Origin: Paratinospora sagittata
Lineage: Eukaryota > Streptophyta > Magnoliopsida > Ranunculales > Menispermaceae
Assembly: GCA_035771175.1 (NCBI GenBank)
Contig: CM069598.1
Location: 17,407,438-17,471,437, forward strand
Direction of reading: 5' to 3'
DNA: 64,000 nucleotides
The notes under the pieces: generated by a model
The model's input: only the letters and a program-made list of their open reading frames with translations
Told to the model about the DNA's origin: nothing
The model's database searches: none
Program-made: the position numbers and the translations under genes
Shown here: one piece after another, positions 22,963 through 33,805 of the stretch
How positions within the stretch are numbered: position 1 is the stretch's first letter
Layout: each line of letters opens with the position of its first letter

Positions 22963-23600
22963 TATTGTTTGGTGGATGTGGAGCTTGCGAAAGTACCTGT
23001 AATTTAGTGTACAAGTAGTTTTTTCGAATTTAATAATTTAATCGGTTGATCTTGGTTGGTCATTGAGCCAATGGGCTAATGGATGATTTCAACCACTTTA
23101 AACTTCTCGGTAGGGATTGCCCAATACCCCAAGTCACTTTGGACTTAAAGTCCTATTCTCGGTAGCTAGCATTTATGCCGCCCTAAGACACTTTTAGGGT
23201 TTTGCCCTTCTTCTCGGTAGTACCGACGTTATTAGTAGGTACCTCAAGACACTTTTGGTTGTTGCCATTTTCTTGGTAGGGACTCGTAAAGTACCCCCCC
23301 AAGGCACTCTAGGGCCGGAGCCCTTCTTCTCGGTGGATGCCGACTTATTCGGCATCCCCAAGGCATTAAGTTAGTTGCTAGAAGCTTGTAGATTTGCATA
23401 GAAAAGGTGTATAGGGCCACTTCATTAATGCAATGAAACTGTTCGTCGAGTCATAATGTAGACATAATGTACAAATAACGTAGAAATGTAGAAGCAATGT
23501 AGAAACCATTGACACTAAGTTGTTGCTATTACTGGTAGTATTTCTTGAGATGCTCTGCGTTATAGGGTTTAGGTATCCTTCTCCAACTAGATCTCTTCTT
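22963..23600. other. Non-coding internal region of the inverted-LTR structure
   Basis: No coding region is supported. It includes the 57-bp degenerate repeats listed separately, and afterwards unique-looking sequence up to the inverted homology that starts at 23601. Confidence 0.4.
23104..23372. repeat. About 57-bp degenerate tandem repeat, five units
   Basis: Units start with TTCTCGGTAG or a close form near 23104, 23158, 23213, 23271 and 23327. Each is followed by a CCAAGRCACTTT-like stretch and a GCCCTTC-like end. Conservation of the start motif in every unit is better than that of the rest. Confidence 0.65.
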
Positions 23601-23688
23601 CACCCCCTTCGTCTGCAACTATCAAGAAGAAAATAAATAAACAAAAGGCTCGAACCAACTATTTGTTAGTCAAAGCCTGGGGGTAGAT

Positions 23689-24092
23689 GTTAGGCCATAT
23701 TAAGGCCAAAAAAGAAGGCGGTGGACAAACCACCGACACCATGATTATAAAAAATATAATATAAAAAATATAAAAAATATTATTATAAATAACATTTTAA
23801 TCATAATCTTCTCCTATAAATAGGGGCTCAGAAATCAATTCAATTCATTTAGATCTAAACAATCAAAATCCTTTACGAGTTCTCTACTAAAACGTTTCTC
23901 TAGATCAAGAGAGAAAATCTCATTGTTCTCTTCTTTAAAATAAAGAAAGAGTTGTATTCTACAGTTTATAGTGAAGTTTTTACATTCTGCCCATAGACAT
24001 AGGTCTCAAAACCGAACCACGTAAAACTTCTGTTTCTCTACTTTTTATAGTTATTGTCTTTATTTTACTATTTAATACTGCAATATTGTACA
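23689..24092 (+). mobile_element. LTR in plus orientation, right member of an inverted LTR pair
   Basis: Starts TGTTAGGCCATATTAAGG just after the polypurine tract GCCTGGGGGTAGA. It has a TATA box (CCTATAAATAGGGGCTCAGA) and a terminal GAACCACGTAAAACTTCTG block. These landmarks match those of the left LTR read on the other strand, and both come out near 404 bp. The outer end at 24092 (GTACA) is estimated. Confidence 0.6.
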
Positions 24093-24194
24093 CGTTCCCC
24101 AAGAAGTGGTGTTGAAACCTCTGAAAAATTCTTAGTATGCTCTGTGGTTGCGTCCTTAGCTAATCTTTCACATCAAAAAGGTCTTTTTCAAGGC

Positions 24195-24302
24195 ATGACA
24201 CTATTCACTTATATGACACTATTCATATATATGACACTATTAATGTGTATAACACTATTCACGAATGTGATACTATTCATGTATATGATACTATTTATGT
24301 TG
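24195..24302. repeat. 18-bp tandem repeat, six units
   Basis: Units follow the form ATGACACTATTCAYTTAT with a regular 18-bp period. Because 18 is a multiple of three the frame stays open and gives a six-residue repeat, which explains the spurious ORF at 24054-24383. Confidence 0.8.
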
Positions 24303-24387
24303 AATAGTATGAATCGACGTATATCAACTATTCATCGCATACTGTTATTATACCGTTACTCTGTTGAATCAACAATTAATTGAATTA

Positions 24388-24424
24388 GCCAGACTCAGTC
24401 TTGTCCTTAGTAACTTTAAATGGT
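24388..24424. other. Fragment of the LTR family seen at 11798-12751
   Basis: About 31 of 34 bases (CTCAGTCTTGTCCTTAGTAA and onward) match 12296-12331 inside the LTR. It is too short to say how it arose. Confidence 0.35.
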
Positions 24425-24654
24425 GAACGGGAGGCAGCTTGTTGTTTCAGAAGACTTGGTATTAAGCGAGCCCATTGTGACCCCACCTTTCAGCCTGGGG
24501 ATTAATCTAATTGATTTTATTAAAAGTTGCTCACTCTGTAAAGGTAATACTAGATATCTAAATAAAGCACGTTGGTATAGCCAATCCTCATATGCATCAC
24601 CAGACACTACACATAAGGCAGGAATACAACAGGCGAACAATCAACTTGGCAAGT

Positions 24655-24719
24655 TCTAGCTCAGCACGTCCCCTCCAATTTATTACTATTTTGTGTTTGT
24701 CAAATCTTATATCAACAAC
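24655..24719 (-). mobile_element. Remnant of a TGTTRGTGYAAG-family LTR
   Basis: On the minus strand it starts TGTTGATATAAGATTTGAC and continues with a GGAGGGGACGTG stretch that matches the start of the solo LTR at 25594-26121. The rest of the LTR is not recognisable further left. Confidence 0.5.
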
Positions 24720-24990
24720 TAACATTATCAAAAAAATCTTTTTGCGCTTTATTACCAAATTACCCGTAAATGTATTTTTTAATATAAATTTATTTGACAA
24801 TTCTATATTGAAAAGTAGTGGGTAATTTGAGAATTTATGACAAAAATAACATAAGATAAAGAGTTTTGACTTTATAAATAATATAAATATAGATTTAAGC
24901 AATATATGTCACTACCCCCATGCAATGCCAGTACACGTACAATAAAAAACATCCTTCATAAAAAATCGTGATAGTTACATTACAACCCAT

Positions 24991-25402
24991 TATGGATGTT
25001 AGTGGGTTGGTTCAAACCGTTGAACCGAACCGAACCGGTGTGTTAGGTTTGGTTTAGTTCGGATTGCGGGTTGAGGTTTTGAAAACCGATGGTAAACAGA
25101 ACCGAACCGACCATGGTTATGTTGTATTATTATACTATGTATGTTAAATATTTCTATGTGGGTATTGATGCAACATGATATGTTGATATATATATTGATG
25201 AAATAATTTTGTTGTTGTTGTTGTAACATTATATAATTATGTTGTATTATTTGCAATATACGTTTCTTTTAATTTTAAATAATATATTTTACAAGTTAAA
25301 AAATGTAAACCGATTAACTCAAACCGAACCAAACCGAATTGGTTCAGTTCGGTTTACAGTTTGGGGTCTGAACCGATACAAACAAAATCGATGACACCCC
25401 TA
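24991..25402. mobile_element. hAT-type MITE (412 bp) rich in AACCGAACC
   Basis: Ends TATGGATGTTAG on the left and TAGGGGTGTCATCG read from the right are imperfect inverted repeats. Flanks CAACCCAT (24983-24990) and TAACCCAT (25403-25410) form an 8-bp duplication with one mismatch, as hAT insertion leaves. Subterminal AACCGAACC/GGTTCGGTT repeats face each other. The frame at 24999-25256 is not a gene. Confidence 0.65.
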
Positions 25403-25593
25403 TAACCCATAATAAAATATTATTATGCTAAGAACTTCTGTGGTAATATTCCATGTGTAACTTGTGAAAATGACAATTATCAAATTCCTTATTTTGTCAA
25501 TTTTATGAGGTGCAAATCACAAATTTTGATTTAATTTGATTTAATTTTTTTTTGTCAATCATCGAAGAAGCGAGCCCAGAGCCTAATTAATAT

Positions 25594-26121
25594 TGTTGGA
25601 CTCATTTCTCGGCATACCGAGCTGGAGGACACGTCATTAGCCACACCAGCCAGATCTAACACCAAGTGATGACAAGTACCGACCTGCTCATGTGGTAAAC
25701 CAACTTGATCTCTGCAATAGGACGTCAGCTCGACATACCGAGCTAACCAACGAAATCATCGTATTGCAGATAAGGATGACACGAGATCCCCTGCGCCAAA
25801 TCCTGGATTCTACACTAAAATTATGGCGACATGCCAGCTAGGCCGAAGATCCTAACTACTATATATACCCTCTCACCCTCATTAATGAGGTAAACAATTC
25901 CCAATCAATGTGATTAATACTTGAAAGAGCTCAGAACTGACTTAGGCATTGGAGGGTCTTCGACGGACACCACATTAGTGTTCCTTATGATAGCCTACTC
26001 TTTCTTTTTCTCCCATTTTTAGGTCAGAGATCTCGAGCAGGTTAGCACCTAAGTAGGTTCCAACTCAACGTGTCCCCTCCATCTTATCATCTACTGGTGT
26101 TGGTCAAATCTTGCACTAACA
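25594..26121 (-). mobile_element. Solo LTR, TGTTRGTGYAAG family (528 bp)
   Basis: On the minus strand it starts TGTTAGTGCAAGATTTGACC and ends GAGTCCAACA. It is flanked by a perfect 5-bp duplication AATAT (25589-25593 and 26122-26126). No internal element sequence is present. Confidence 0.85.
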
Positions 26122-26275
26122 AATATCATTTTTATTCTAATTATCCAAACTAGGAAACTCAAATCAGGCTTTGTGTATGCTTTCATTTACTAATTATTTA
26201 GTTTTATATGCACTTATTTTAACTTCATTATTTTCTATGTGGTATTATAAACTTTTTTTCGAGGTGCATTCAAAT

Positions 26276-28405
26276 TTTTTTTTTTTTGAAGGCAAAATGA
26301 CTTTTGTTATAGTTGAGAAGAGAAATACAAGTTATTTTGGGCGATACGGAGGAGCCAATCTGGCACCTCTTCAATCAAAACTACCAACTTATTTACTAAA
26401 ATTCCATGTCTTACTTGGGCATGTGCTGCCTAATTTCCAGTCCTGCGAATGTGGTGAATCCCTAACATCTTGGGCAATGAAGCTACTTCTGATCTTAGGA
26501 ATGGGGCGCATTGTAAGGTATAGTTAGGGAATCTGATTCAGCCCAACAGGGGACGCATCTGGATTCAATTGCAATAGAAATCCCTTCTCTCGGAGCTTGG
26601 CATTTCGCAGAGGTTTGTGCTAAGAGAATCTAACCATTCTTGTTTCTAATGATCACTTTCAAACTCACTGTCTTGCTATTCAAATCAATTGCTGCATCAA
26701 CATTTAATTTCAAAGCGCCTTGATCTGGGGGAGTCCAATGTGTTGGTCTGTCTGAATGTGGTGGTGGGGTCGTATAGTAGTGACATTGTTCTTGTGAAAA
26801 CTATTCTGGAACTCCATTTGCATATCAAGAGCTTGGATGGTCAGGTTTCTGCCCAATCTTTGTTGTTGCCCATGAAATGTGTGGTTGCGATTATTCTAAA
26901 GGCGCCGCGGCAGAGTGATACCTTTCTCCCATTGTGTCTTCTCAATCTCCATCCCTTTGTGAGAGGGGTAGCCCATGGATAACGTATTTTGTTGGTGCGA
27001 GCCTGATCCAAATAAGGTCTTTCAAGCATCTCTTGTCATGCTGCACTGGAAGAATATGTATTGCAGAATATCTCATCCTCTATTGCACAATATACACTTG
27101 CTAATCTCTGCTATATGTCGACGAGCTAAGCTAAGCTTGTTAGGAGACATTCTTGAATAGCTTTCTAATATGATATTTTTATTTTTGATGGTAAATTGAG
27201 GTTCCAAAGTTTTTTCCACCAGTTCACAACAGTCAGGACATTTGACGATGAGGCTTGAGTTTTCCTTTCTAGTACTACTAGATAATCGCTTCGAACTATG
27301 TAGGAATCGTGTCTTTTGTAGTGCCATAGCAGATAGTCTTGAGGTTGTCTCTAGCTCAAGGGAATGGATAGAATGGCGGTGACATCCTTAATTGAAAAGT
27401 TACTGGAAATGAGGTCTGCGTTCCATTCCCCATTGTCTGAGATAAGTATTGAAACTTTTTCCCCCTTCAGTTGTGATGGGCATGAAATTGGTTTAAAGGT
27501 GATTTCTTTTGGAATCCGTGTCTTGAGTGATGCTTACATGATTACCGTCCCAATCTTTCACCTAAGACCAATTTTTAGCAGGGCTCTACCCCACAAAATA
27601 TTGTGCCACAAGTAGGATTGTTTTAATCCAATTTGAGCCTCCATGAAATCGATATTTGGGTAGCATTTTGATTTCATTATCCTCTCAATTAGCCTCCATC
27701 CCTATTTTGCTAGTAAAGCTTGATTGAAAGTCTCCATATCCTTGAAACCCAAATCGCCAATGAACTTGGATTGACATAAAAAATGACCTTCTTTAAGTGA
27801 ATTTTCCTATCCAGTATCGCATTCCCCCACCAGAATCTGGCCATAAGCCTTTCTATAGAGTTTCATATGGTATTTGAAAGTTTGAAACAACTCATCATAT
27901 ATGTGGGAATGGCTTGAATCACAACTTTTAGTAAAACTTCTTTCCCGCCAACTGAAAAAAACCCATTTTTCCATCCCATCATCTCCTTCCAGAAACAGTA
28001 AGTGATTGACTGAAACACCCTTATTTTGTTCCTTGCCAACATTGATGGTAGCCCCAGGTATTTCGTATGACATTCCACCTCATGTATACCGAGTATCTCA
28101 CATATAAAATTTCTCCCTGGTCTTATAACATTAGCATTGAAGGAGATGGTTGATTTATGTAAATTTATGACTTAACCTGAAACTGTTGCATAGTCTTGGA
28201 GAACTTTCTTCAATTGTTGACATTTTTCTATGGTTGCCTTCACAAATATCAAACTGTCATCCGCAAATAATTGGTGGGAGATACGAGGACCCCTTATGGC
28301 TAGTTGTAGGCTTATGAGCTTGTTGAGGACCCCTTATGGCTAGTTATAGGCTTATGAGCTTGTTGAGGACCCCTTATGGCTAGTTATAGGCTTATGAGCT
28401 TGTTG
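26276..28405 (-). pseudogene. LINE (L1-type) 3' half: RT C-terminus and RNase H, heavily mutated
   Basis: The minus strand reads LFADDSLIFVKA (the FADD active site of non-LTR reverse transcriptase) near 28250. It continues KYLGLPSM ... REVLLKVVIQAIPTYMMSCF (27860-28060), ILWGRALLKIGLR, a WWKKLWNLNLPSKIK block near 27200, and an RNase H-like part near 26700 (ALKLNVDAAI with stops). A T-run at 26276-26288 would be the poly(A) tail. Stops and frameshifts are many. The 5' part (endonuclease and most of RT) is missing, as in 5'-truncated LINE insertions. Frames at 26689-26982, 27364-27615 and 27807-28078 are parts or shadows of it. Confidence 0.85.
28286..28405. repeat. 40-bp tandem repeat, three units, at the LINE edge
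   Basis: AGGACCCCTTATGGCTAGTT starts at 28286, 28326 and 28366. The units differ by a single base. The period is not a multiple of three, so it breaks the RT frame just upstream of the FADD motif. Confidence 0.9.
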
Positions 28406-29700
28406 TTCTTTTCCTTCAAGGTGGATTCAGGTGATCATAGTTTTTTTTTTTTCATAAATAAAAGTCATGGGCAATAGTTAAAAGGGGAATTAGAGAGTTC
28501 ATGGTTCTACTTGTTGTATCTAGATTAATCAAAATCAAATTAAGATAACCTCACCCTCCTTCATATGAGGTAAGAGGTCCCAATAGGATTGTAACCCTAT
28601 TGGGACCTGTTGTGGCTCTATTAGAGCCTTGTAGTGGTTCCATTGGATTTTAATGTGTAGTGTTTATTTTCGTATTAATAGATGGTGTATTTGCATGATG
28701 GATCTCAAATATTTCTTGTATGTATGTAATCCAATATAATATATAATATATTGACAAAAAAGAAAATCAGGGATGACTAATCCTTTTTAAAAATAAAAAA
28801 CTAAAAAAAATGAAACATAAAAAATTGAACCCAAAACTTGTCCTCTATAAAATGACATTGAATAGGGATGAAATTGATTTTATTCAACTTTAAAGCCATT
28901 TATTTATTTATTTGTTATTTTTATAAACATCCTTAAAAGATGAATGATTGAGGCATGCATTAATTAGGTTGAGTGGAAGGAAACTTAAGTAGAGATTGAG
29001 AAAAAATAAAAAATGCAGGTAGTACAAATAATACTGAACAAAATGTACCACTCAAGCTGGGCAGCGGCAGCAGCTCCCAAAACTAAGACAAAGGTTTAAG
29101 GTAAAAAAGGCTACAATACGGGGTTTTGAGTCATCCCACACAACTCTCCCATTACATATATTTTGTTGTTTTAGTTATTCGATGAAACAATGTTTGGACT
29201 TTGGAGTGTCCAAACTATACAAATAAAACACATACAATAATACCCTTTATTCTTTTCTACAATTTATAATCAAATTTAAGTTGTACTAAGAAATTTTATA
29301 CCCTTTTATGAATTGTACGATTTACAACTTGTACTACAATTTATATTAGATAAATTAAAATTTAAGTTTAATAATAATAATAGGCAAAATCATAAAAAAA
29401 AAAAAAGGTTTCAACATAAAAGATGAGAGCAAGTCCTCATCATAAAACTAATATAGCAATGTGGCATGTTATGGGACCATTTCATGTTGCTTTTTGGTTG
29501 TGATTCAAAAATAGCACAATTCAAAAATAAAAAAATTGAAAAATATTTTTTTATTATTTTCTTAGTAAATTCTTTTAAAAAATTAATAATCAACACACAC
29601 ACATATCTTTTTTAAAGTTTTGAACAAAGATAATAATATCGAATCACAAATCCAATCACTAACATTGAAGGGTCAATTTGCAAATGTGATTAAACATTAA
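28406..29700. other. Gene-free AT-rich stretch
   Basis: Poly(T) near 28440-28451; otherwise nothing that I can support. Confidence 0.4.
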
Positions 29701-29929
29701 GGGAATGTCAGAAATCCTCCCCCTCAGATTTAAAAAAAAATAAAATTAAATAAAATTAAAAGGAGGGTAAGATAATTAAAAGGGCAGTTTAGTAACAAGA
29801 AATCAAAGTTTAAAAGCAAGGGGAATTGGTGGGTACCCTCCCTAGTCCCCTGCCCATGAAAAAAAAAAAAAAAAAAATTAAAAAAAAAATTTAGAGAAAA
29901 GAAAAAAAAAAGTACAGAATTGTGGACTG

Positions 29930-30238
29930 AATTCCCGCCATAAGAACACAGCATGCCACCAAATCCCCTTCTCCGACACACTCGCTTCTTCCAATTCCGA
30001 AAAATCCACTCTTTCTCTCTCTATATCTCTCTCTGCTTCAAAAATTCTAAAATTTTTTTATTTTTTTTGGCTAGCCTGCTTGCTCCATATATAAAATTTC
30101 TAGAAGCATCAGTTATAAATAAGAGAGGGTTTTTGGTTAGGGCTTTTCCAATCCAACCATTCTTGAATAAAAAAATATATATCTTTTTCTTCTGAGAGTA
30201 AGAGTAAGAGTAAGAGTTAAAAGAGTGAAAGAGTGACG
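29930..30238 (+). promoter_or_regulatory. Likely promoter and 5' UTR of the PLATZ gene
   Basis: Upstream of the ATG at 30239 there is a pyrimidine tract of CT repeats (30010-30040), a TATA-like CCATATATAAAATTTC near 30087, and a short AGAGTA repeat at about 30195-30215. The transcription start is not certain: the CT tract could be either promoter or 5' UTR. Confidence 0.4.
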
Positions 30239-32426
30239 ATGATGGTAGAAGAAAAGTTGAAGAAACCGGCATGGCTTGAAGGTCTAATTGCTCACAAATT
30301 CTTTGCAATTTGTGGGTCCCACCAGAATCTTAGGAAGAGCGAGAAGAACATTTTTTGTTTGAATTGTTGTCAAAAGCTTTGCCCTCACTGTGCTCCTTCT
30401 CATCAATATCATCCTCTCTTACAGGTAATTTTTTTTTTTTTAGTTTTAATTCCATATATCTCCACTGTCTTGCTTCTTTTAACTAAATTCATGCTTGCAT
30501 TTCCCTTCCTTTTTTTTTTCTTATATATTCTTATGTTTTTTCTTTGGTTCTTCATGCCTTTTTTTTTTTTTAATCTGGGAATTCTTTTTTGAAGTTTTGT
30601 TTCTTGAATTCTTAAGAATTTCTGGTGTTTCAATGCAATATTCTGATACCCTTTTGGAAATTCTGTTGTTTAGCCACTGCAATTGTGTTTGTTTGCAAGA
30701 TTTTGAGGCTCTTAAAGCAAATTCACACCAAAAAACAAAAAAAAAACTGATGGTTTAACCTTTTGTTTTGCATTTTTATGTTGTTTCTAATTGATATTTC
30801 TTGCAATGTTTTGATGTTTGTACTCAATTTTATCTCTACCCATTTCTTGAATTGTTCTTTTAACAACTCCTACGAGAATAGTTCATGGACTGTTTACTGA
30901 ACTTTTGATTTTATCATTATTCTCATTTTCTTGTTTGCTTAGATGAAGTTTATTTATTATTAGTGAATTTTTTTTTTATTCTAATTTTCTTGAGTGTTTT
31001 TTTGTGGAGTCTCAGAGCTTTGTCTCTGATTGTGTGTCTGATTTATATTGATTCCCTTTGTTTTAGATTTTGTTTCTTTCTTCTATTAGAAAATCCTCTT
31101 TTTGCATTTTTCTGTTGGTGCTTCTCAGCTGTTGCTTTCTTGAAAGTGAAAGTTTGACTCCATTTCTTAAATTATCCATCATTTTAAAGGTTTCCCAAAC
31201 CTCAACCAAAATTATTATCTCCTTCCTTACTTAATACTTCGAAATTTCTAATTTTAGAATTATTTTAAAATCTCATTCAATTCTTCCTTCTTCCTTCTAA
31301 TGAATGAAGCTCATATAGTTTTTACCCAACTCATTAAATCATTTTTTTACTTTTACCTTGAGGTTATTATTCATGAAATTACTACCTATATATCTTTTCA
31401 AAATTCTTTAATTTCTTCTGTTATGTATTATTCAAAAGAAATAAAACAGTTATTTTAAACATAACCAATTTGCCTTCTTTTTAATTCAACCTCAAATTTT
31501 TTTTAAAAATACTGCAATTAATTTTAGAATTCAATCTTCTGAGTTGTATAATATTTCCTTTGGCTCAATTCTGCATTATATAATATGGTTTTTCATAATT
31601 CTAACTATATCTGAATTAATTGCAATATTTCTTCCACAGGTAAGACGCTACGTTTACCACGACGTTATCCGATTGGACGACATTGACAAGCTCATCAACT
31701 GCTCTCAAATTCAGGTTAAAAAAAAAATCTGAGTTCAACTAATTCAAGTTAAAGATGACACAAATTAATGCTCCCAATTTTTTTTTTTTTAACTAATTAT
31801 CTCTAGTATTAATGGTTTATTTATTGAATTCTTGGTGATCTTCAGCCTTACACCATAAACAGTGCCAAGGTAGTGTTCTTGAATCCAAGGCCTCAGACAA
31901 GAATTTCTAAAGTCTCTCCCAACGTCTGCCTCACCTGTGAAAGAATTCTTCAAGAGCCTTTCCACTTCTGTTCTCTTTCTTGCAAGGTTTAATTTCAATT
32001 CAACTATACATATGTATATATGTATCAAAAAACTTCTCTTAGTTTATAATTTCTACATTCATGTATCTATTTATTCTATAATCTAAAAAAAAATAAAACC
32101 AATTAATGCAGGTTAATTTCGCAGTGGAAGGTGGGGATTTGGCGGGTATTCTAAGAAAATTCGACGAATCTAGCATTGCGTTCTCGCAAGTCGAAGCGCA
32201 TGAAGATGAGAAGCAAATCAAATATGAGGAACAACACAACCAAGAAGAGGACATATCAGATGTTAATGATGCATGCAGCTCTAGCACTCCCATGACAAAT
32301 TCTGGTAATTCACATGATTTAGATTCAGAGGTGGTAATCAAGAAGGGTTGTTGTAGCTCAACCTCTGCCTTTGTTAATTCTTCAAATAGGAGAAAGGGAA
32401 CCCCACATAGAGCACCCTTTTCCTAG
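30239..32426 (+). CDS. PLATZ-family zinc-dependent DNA-binding transcription factor (4 exons, 238 aa)
   Basis: PLATZ proteins are plant-specific, zinc-dependent, bind A/T-rich DNA in the nucleus and mostly repress transcription. Exons by GT..AG borders: 30239-30424, 31640-31714, 31846-31986 and 32112-32426; every intron is in phase 0 and the stop is TAG. ATG 30239 is chosen; a second ATG follows at once, and 30233 is GTG. Zinc ligands are complete: C-x2-H-x11-C-x2-C-x4-C-x2-C-x3-H-x2-H (residues 25-58) and C-x2-C-x10-C-x3-C (exon 3, CLTCERILQEPFHFCSLSC). VRRYVYHDVIRLDDIDKLI and QPYTINSAKVVFLNPRPQ are family signatures. The C-terminal half is acidic and Ser-rich and ends with the conserved RRKGTPHRAPFS. 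Length and exon number are normal for the family. It is the only intact host gene here. The exact subfamily member is not assigned. Confidence 0.95.
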
Positions 32427-33428
32427 TAAAAGCATTTAATTTAATTGTAGTTCTGATTGATTGTTGATCGTAGGTTAGGTATAAATTTGATATGTTGGAT
32501 ATAAATTATTGAGGCATAGTTTATGCAAATATATTTTATATCGGAAGGTGGCCGGAGCATTCCTATTACTGAACACCGGTGGTGGCGGTTGGCGGCGTAA
32601 GAGCTCTGGTTCTGAGGCACCCAAGACTGCCCACCAATTTTGTATTGATGTAATGGAAATGGTAAATAACAAAAATGAGATTATTATTTATTTTTATAAA
32701 TTTATGGCATGTTACATTTTAATGTTGACAAAATATGGATATATTAATAAGAAGGGGCAACTAAAGGCAATGGCTTACAAGAAATATGGATATATATATA
32801 TATATACAAGTCTTTTCAGATTAATGGATCAAAGATAAAGGTAGTCTCAAAGATGAAGGTGTTGACAAAAAAAAAAAAAAGAAATAGTCTCAAGTCGCCA
32901 TGCCATGTTTTCCCCTCCCACTTCTTAACCTAGGTTGGCTGCTCAATTTCTTAGCGTCAGCATTTGGTAGTCTCACTTTCTTTCTTTTTTTTTTTTTAAA
33001 TAATATTAGTAGTTAGTTATATAATCAGTTTTATCATCATACTGCACTCTTAAGGAGGTATCACACTCATTCTTGTAATGGTAAAGGTTTCACAGCCACC
33101 TCTTTACTAGTTGTACTAATTCTATATTGGCAGGTAGTCTCAACTATTAATTATTAACTCAAGGAACAAATGAGTTCTTTACAAGCGTCAATAGGAGCCT
33201 AACAACTCTTAACCTCGTATGAAAAGATTTGAAATTTCATATGGGAGTAGATGCATCCCTTATGAGGGAATTAGATGTCTAACAGATGAGCTAGATGAGC
33301 TCACATGTGATTGACAATAAAAAAGATATTAAATATAAAACTTTTGCTCTTCTAATCAAATAGTTGCAATTTAAATTACATTCCTTTTGACACTTTTGGA
33401 TTGAATCAAGTAACAACATATTATATAT
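32427..33428. other. 3' flank of PLATZ and gene-free stretch
   Basis: The first 100-200 bp should include the 3' UTR; no perfect AATAAA is seen close by. A short GC-richer patch (32545-32640, GGTGGCGGTTGGCGGCG) lies in it. The ORF at 32509-32838 has no domain and is taken as chance. Confidence 0.4.
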
Positions 33429-33805
33429 TATGGTTGTCATTAGCCAAAACTATGAAATCGAACTGTTAGTTTAGCCAAAACTATGAAACCGAACCAAACG
33501 GTTCGGTTCAATTTTTTACATGTTCAATTTGGGTTGGGGGTTGAGTATTAAAAAATCGTACCAACCCAAATCGAACTAACCAAAGTTAATTTATATTAAA
33601 TATATGAATATATTCTTGTTACACAATTAGAAATATAGTTCTTTTTTTTGTAAAATAATGTGACTTTGTTATATTGTCATCTTTAGATTTAAAATGTCTA
33701 AACTAATTAATCCAAATCGACTTTGCTCGGTTTGGCTCGGTTCGAATTGGACAAGTATTCAGTTTGAATACTAAACCGACCCAAATCGAACTGATAACAC
33801 ACTTA
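33429..33805. mobile_element. hAT-type MITE (377 bp)
   Basis: Ends TATGGTTGTCATTAG and (from the right) TAAGTGTGTTATCAG are imperfect inverted repeats. TTATATAT (33421-33428) and TTATATAG (33806-33813) give an 8-bp duplication with one mismatch. It shares the CCGAACC-type subterminal repeats with the element at 24991. Confidence 0.55.

Noticed and set aside
30233..30592. PLATZ first exon read as a 119-codon gene starting at 30233
   Set aside because: 30233 is GTG, not ATG, and the sequence after 30424 is a T-rich intron starting GTAATT; the spliced model restores the full zinc domain.
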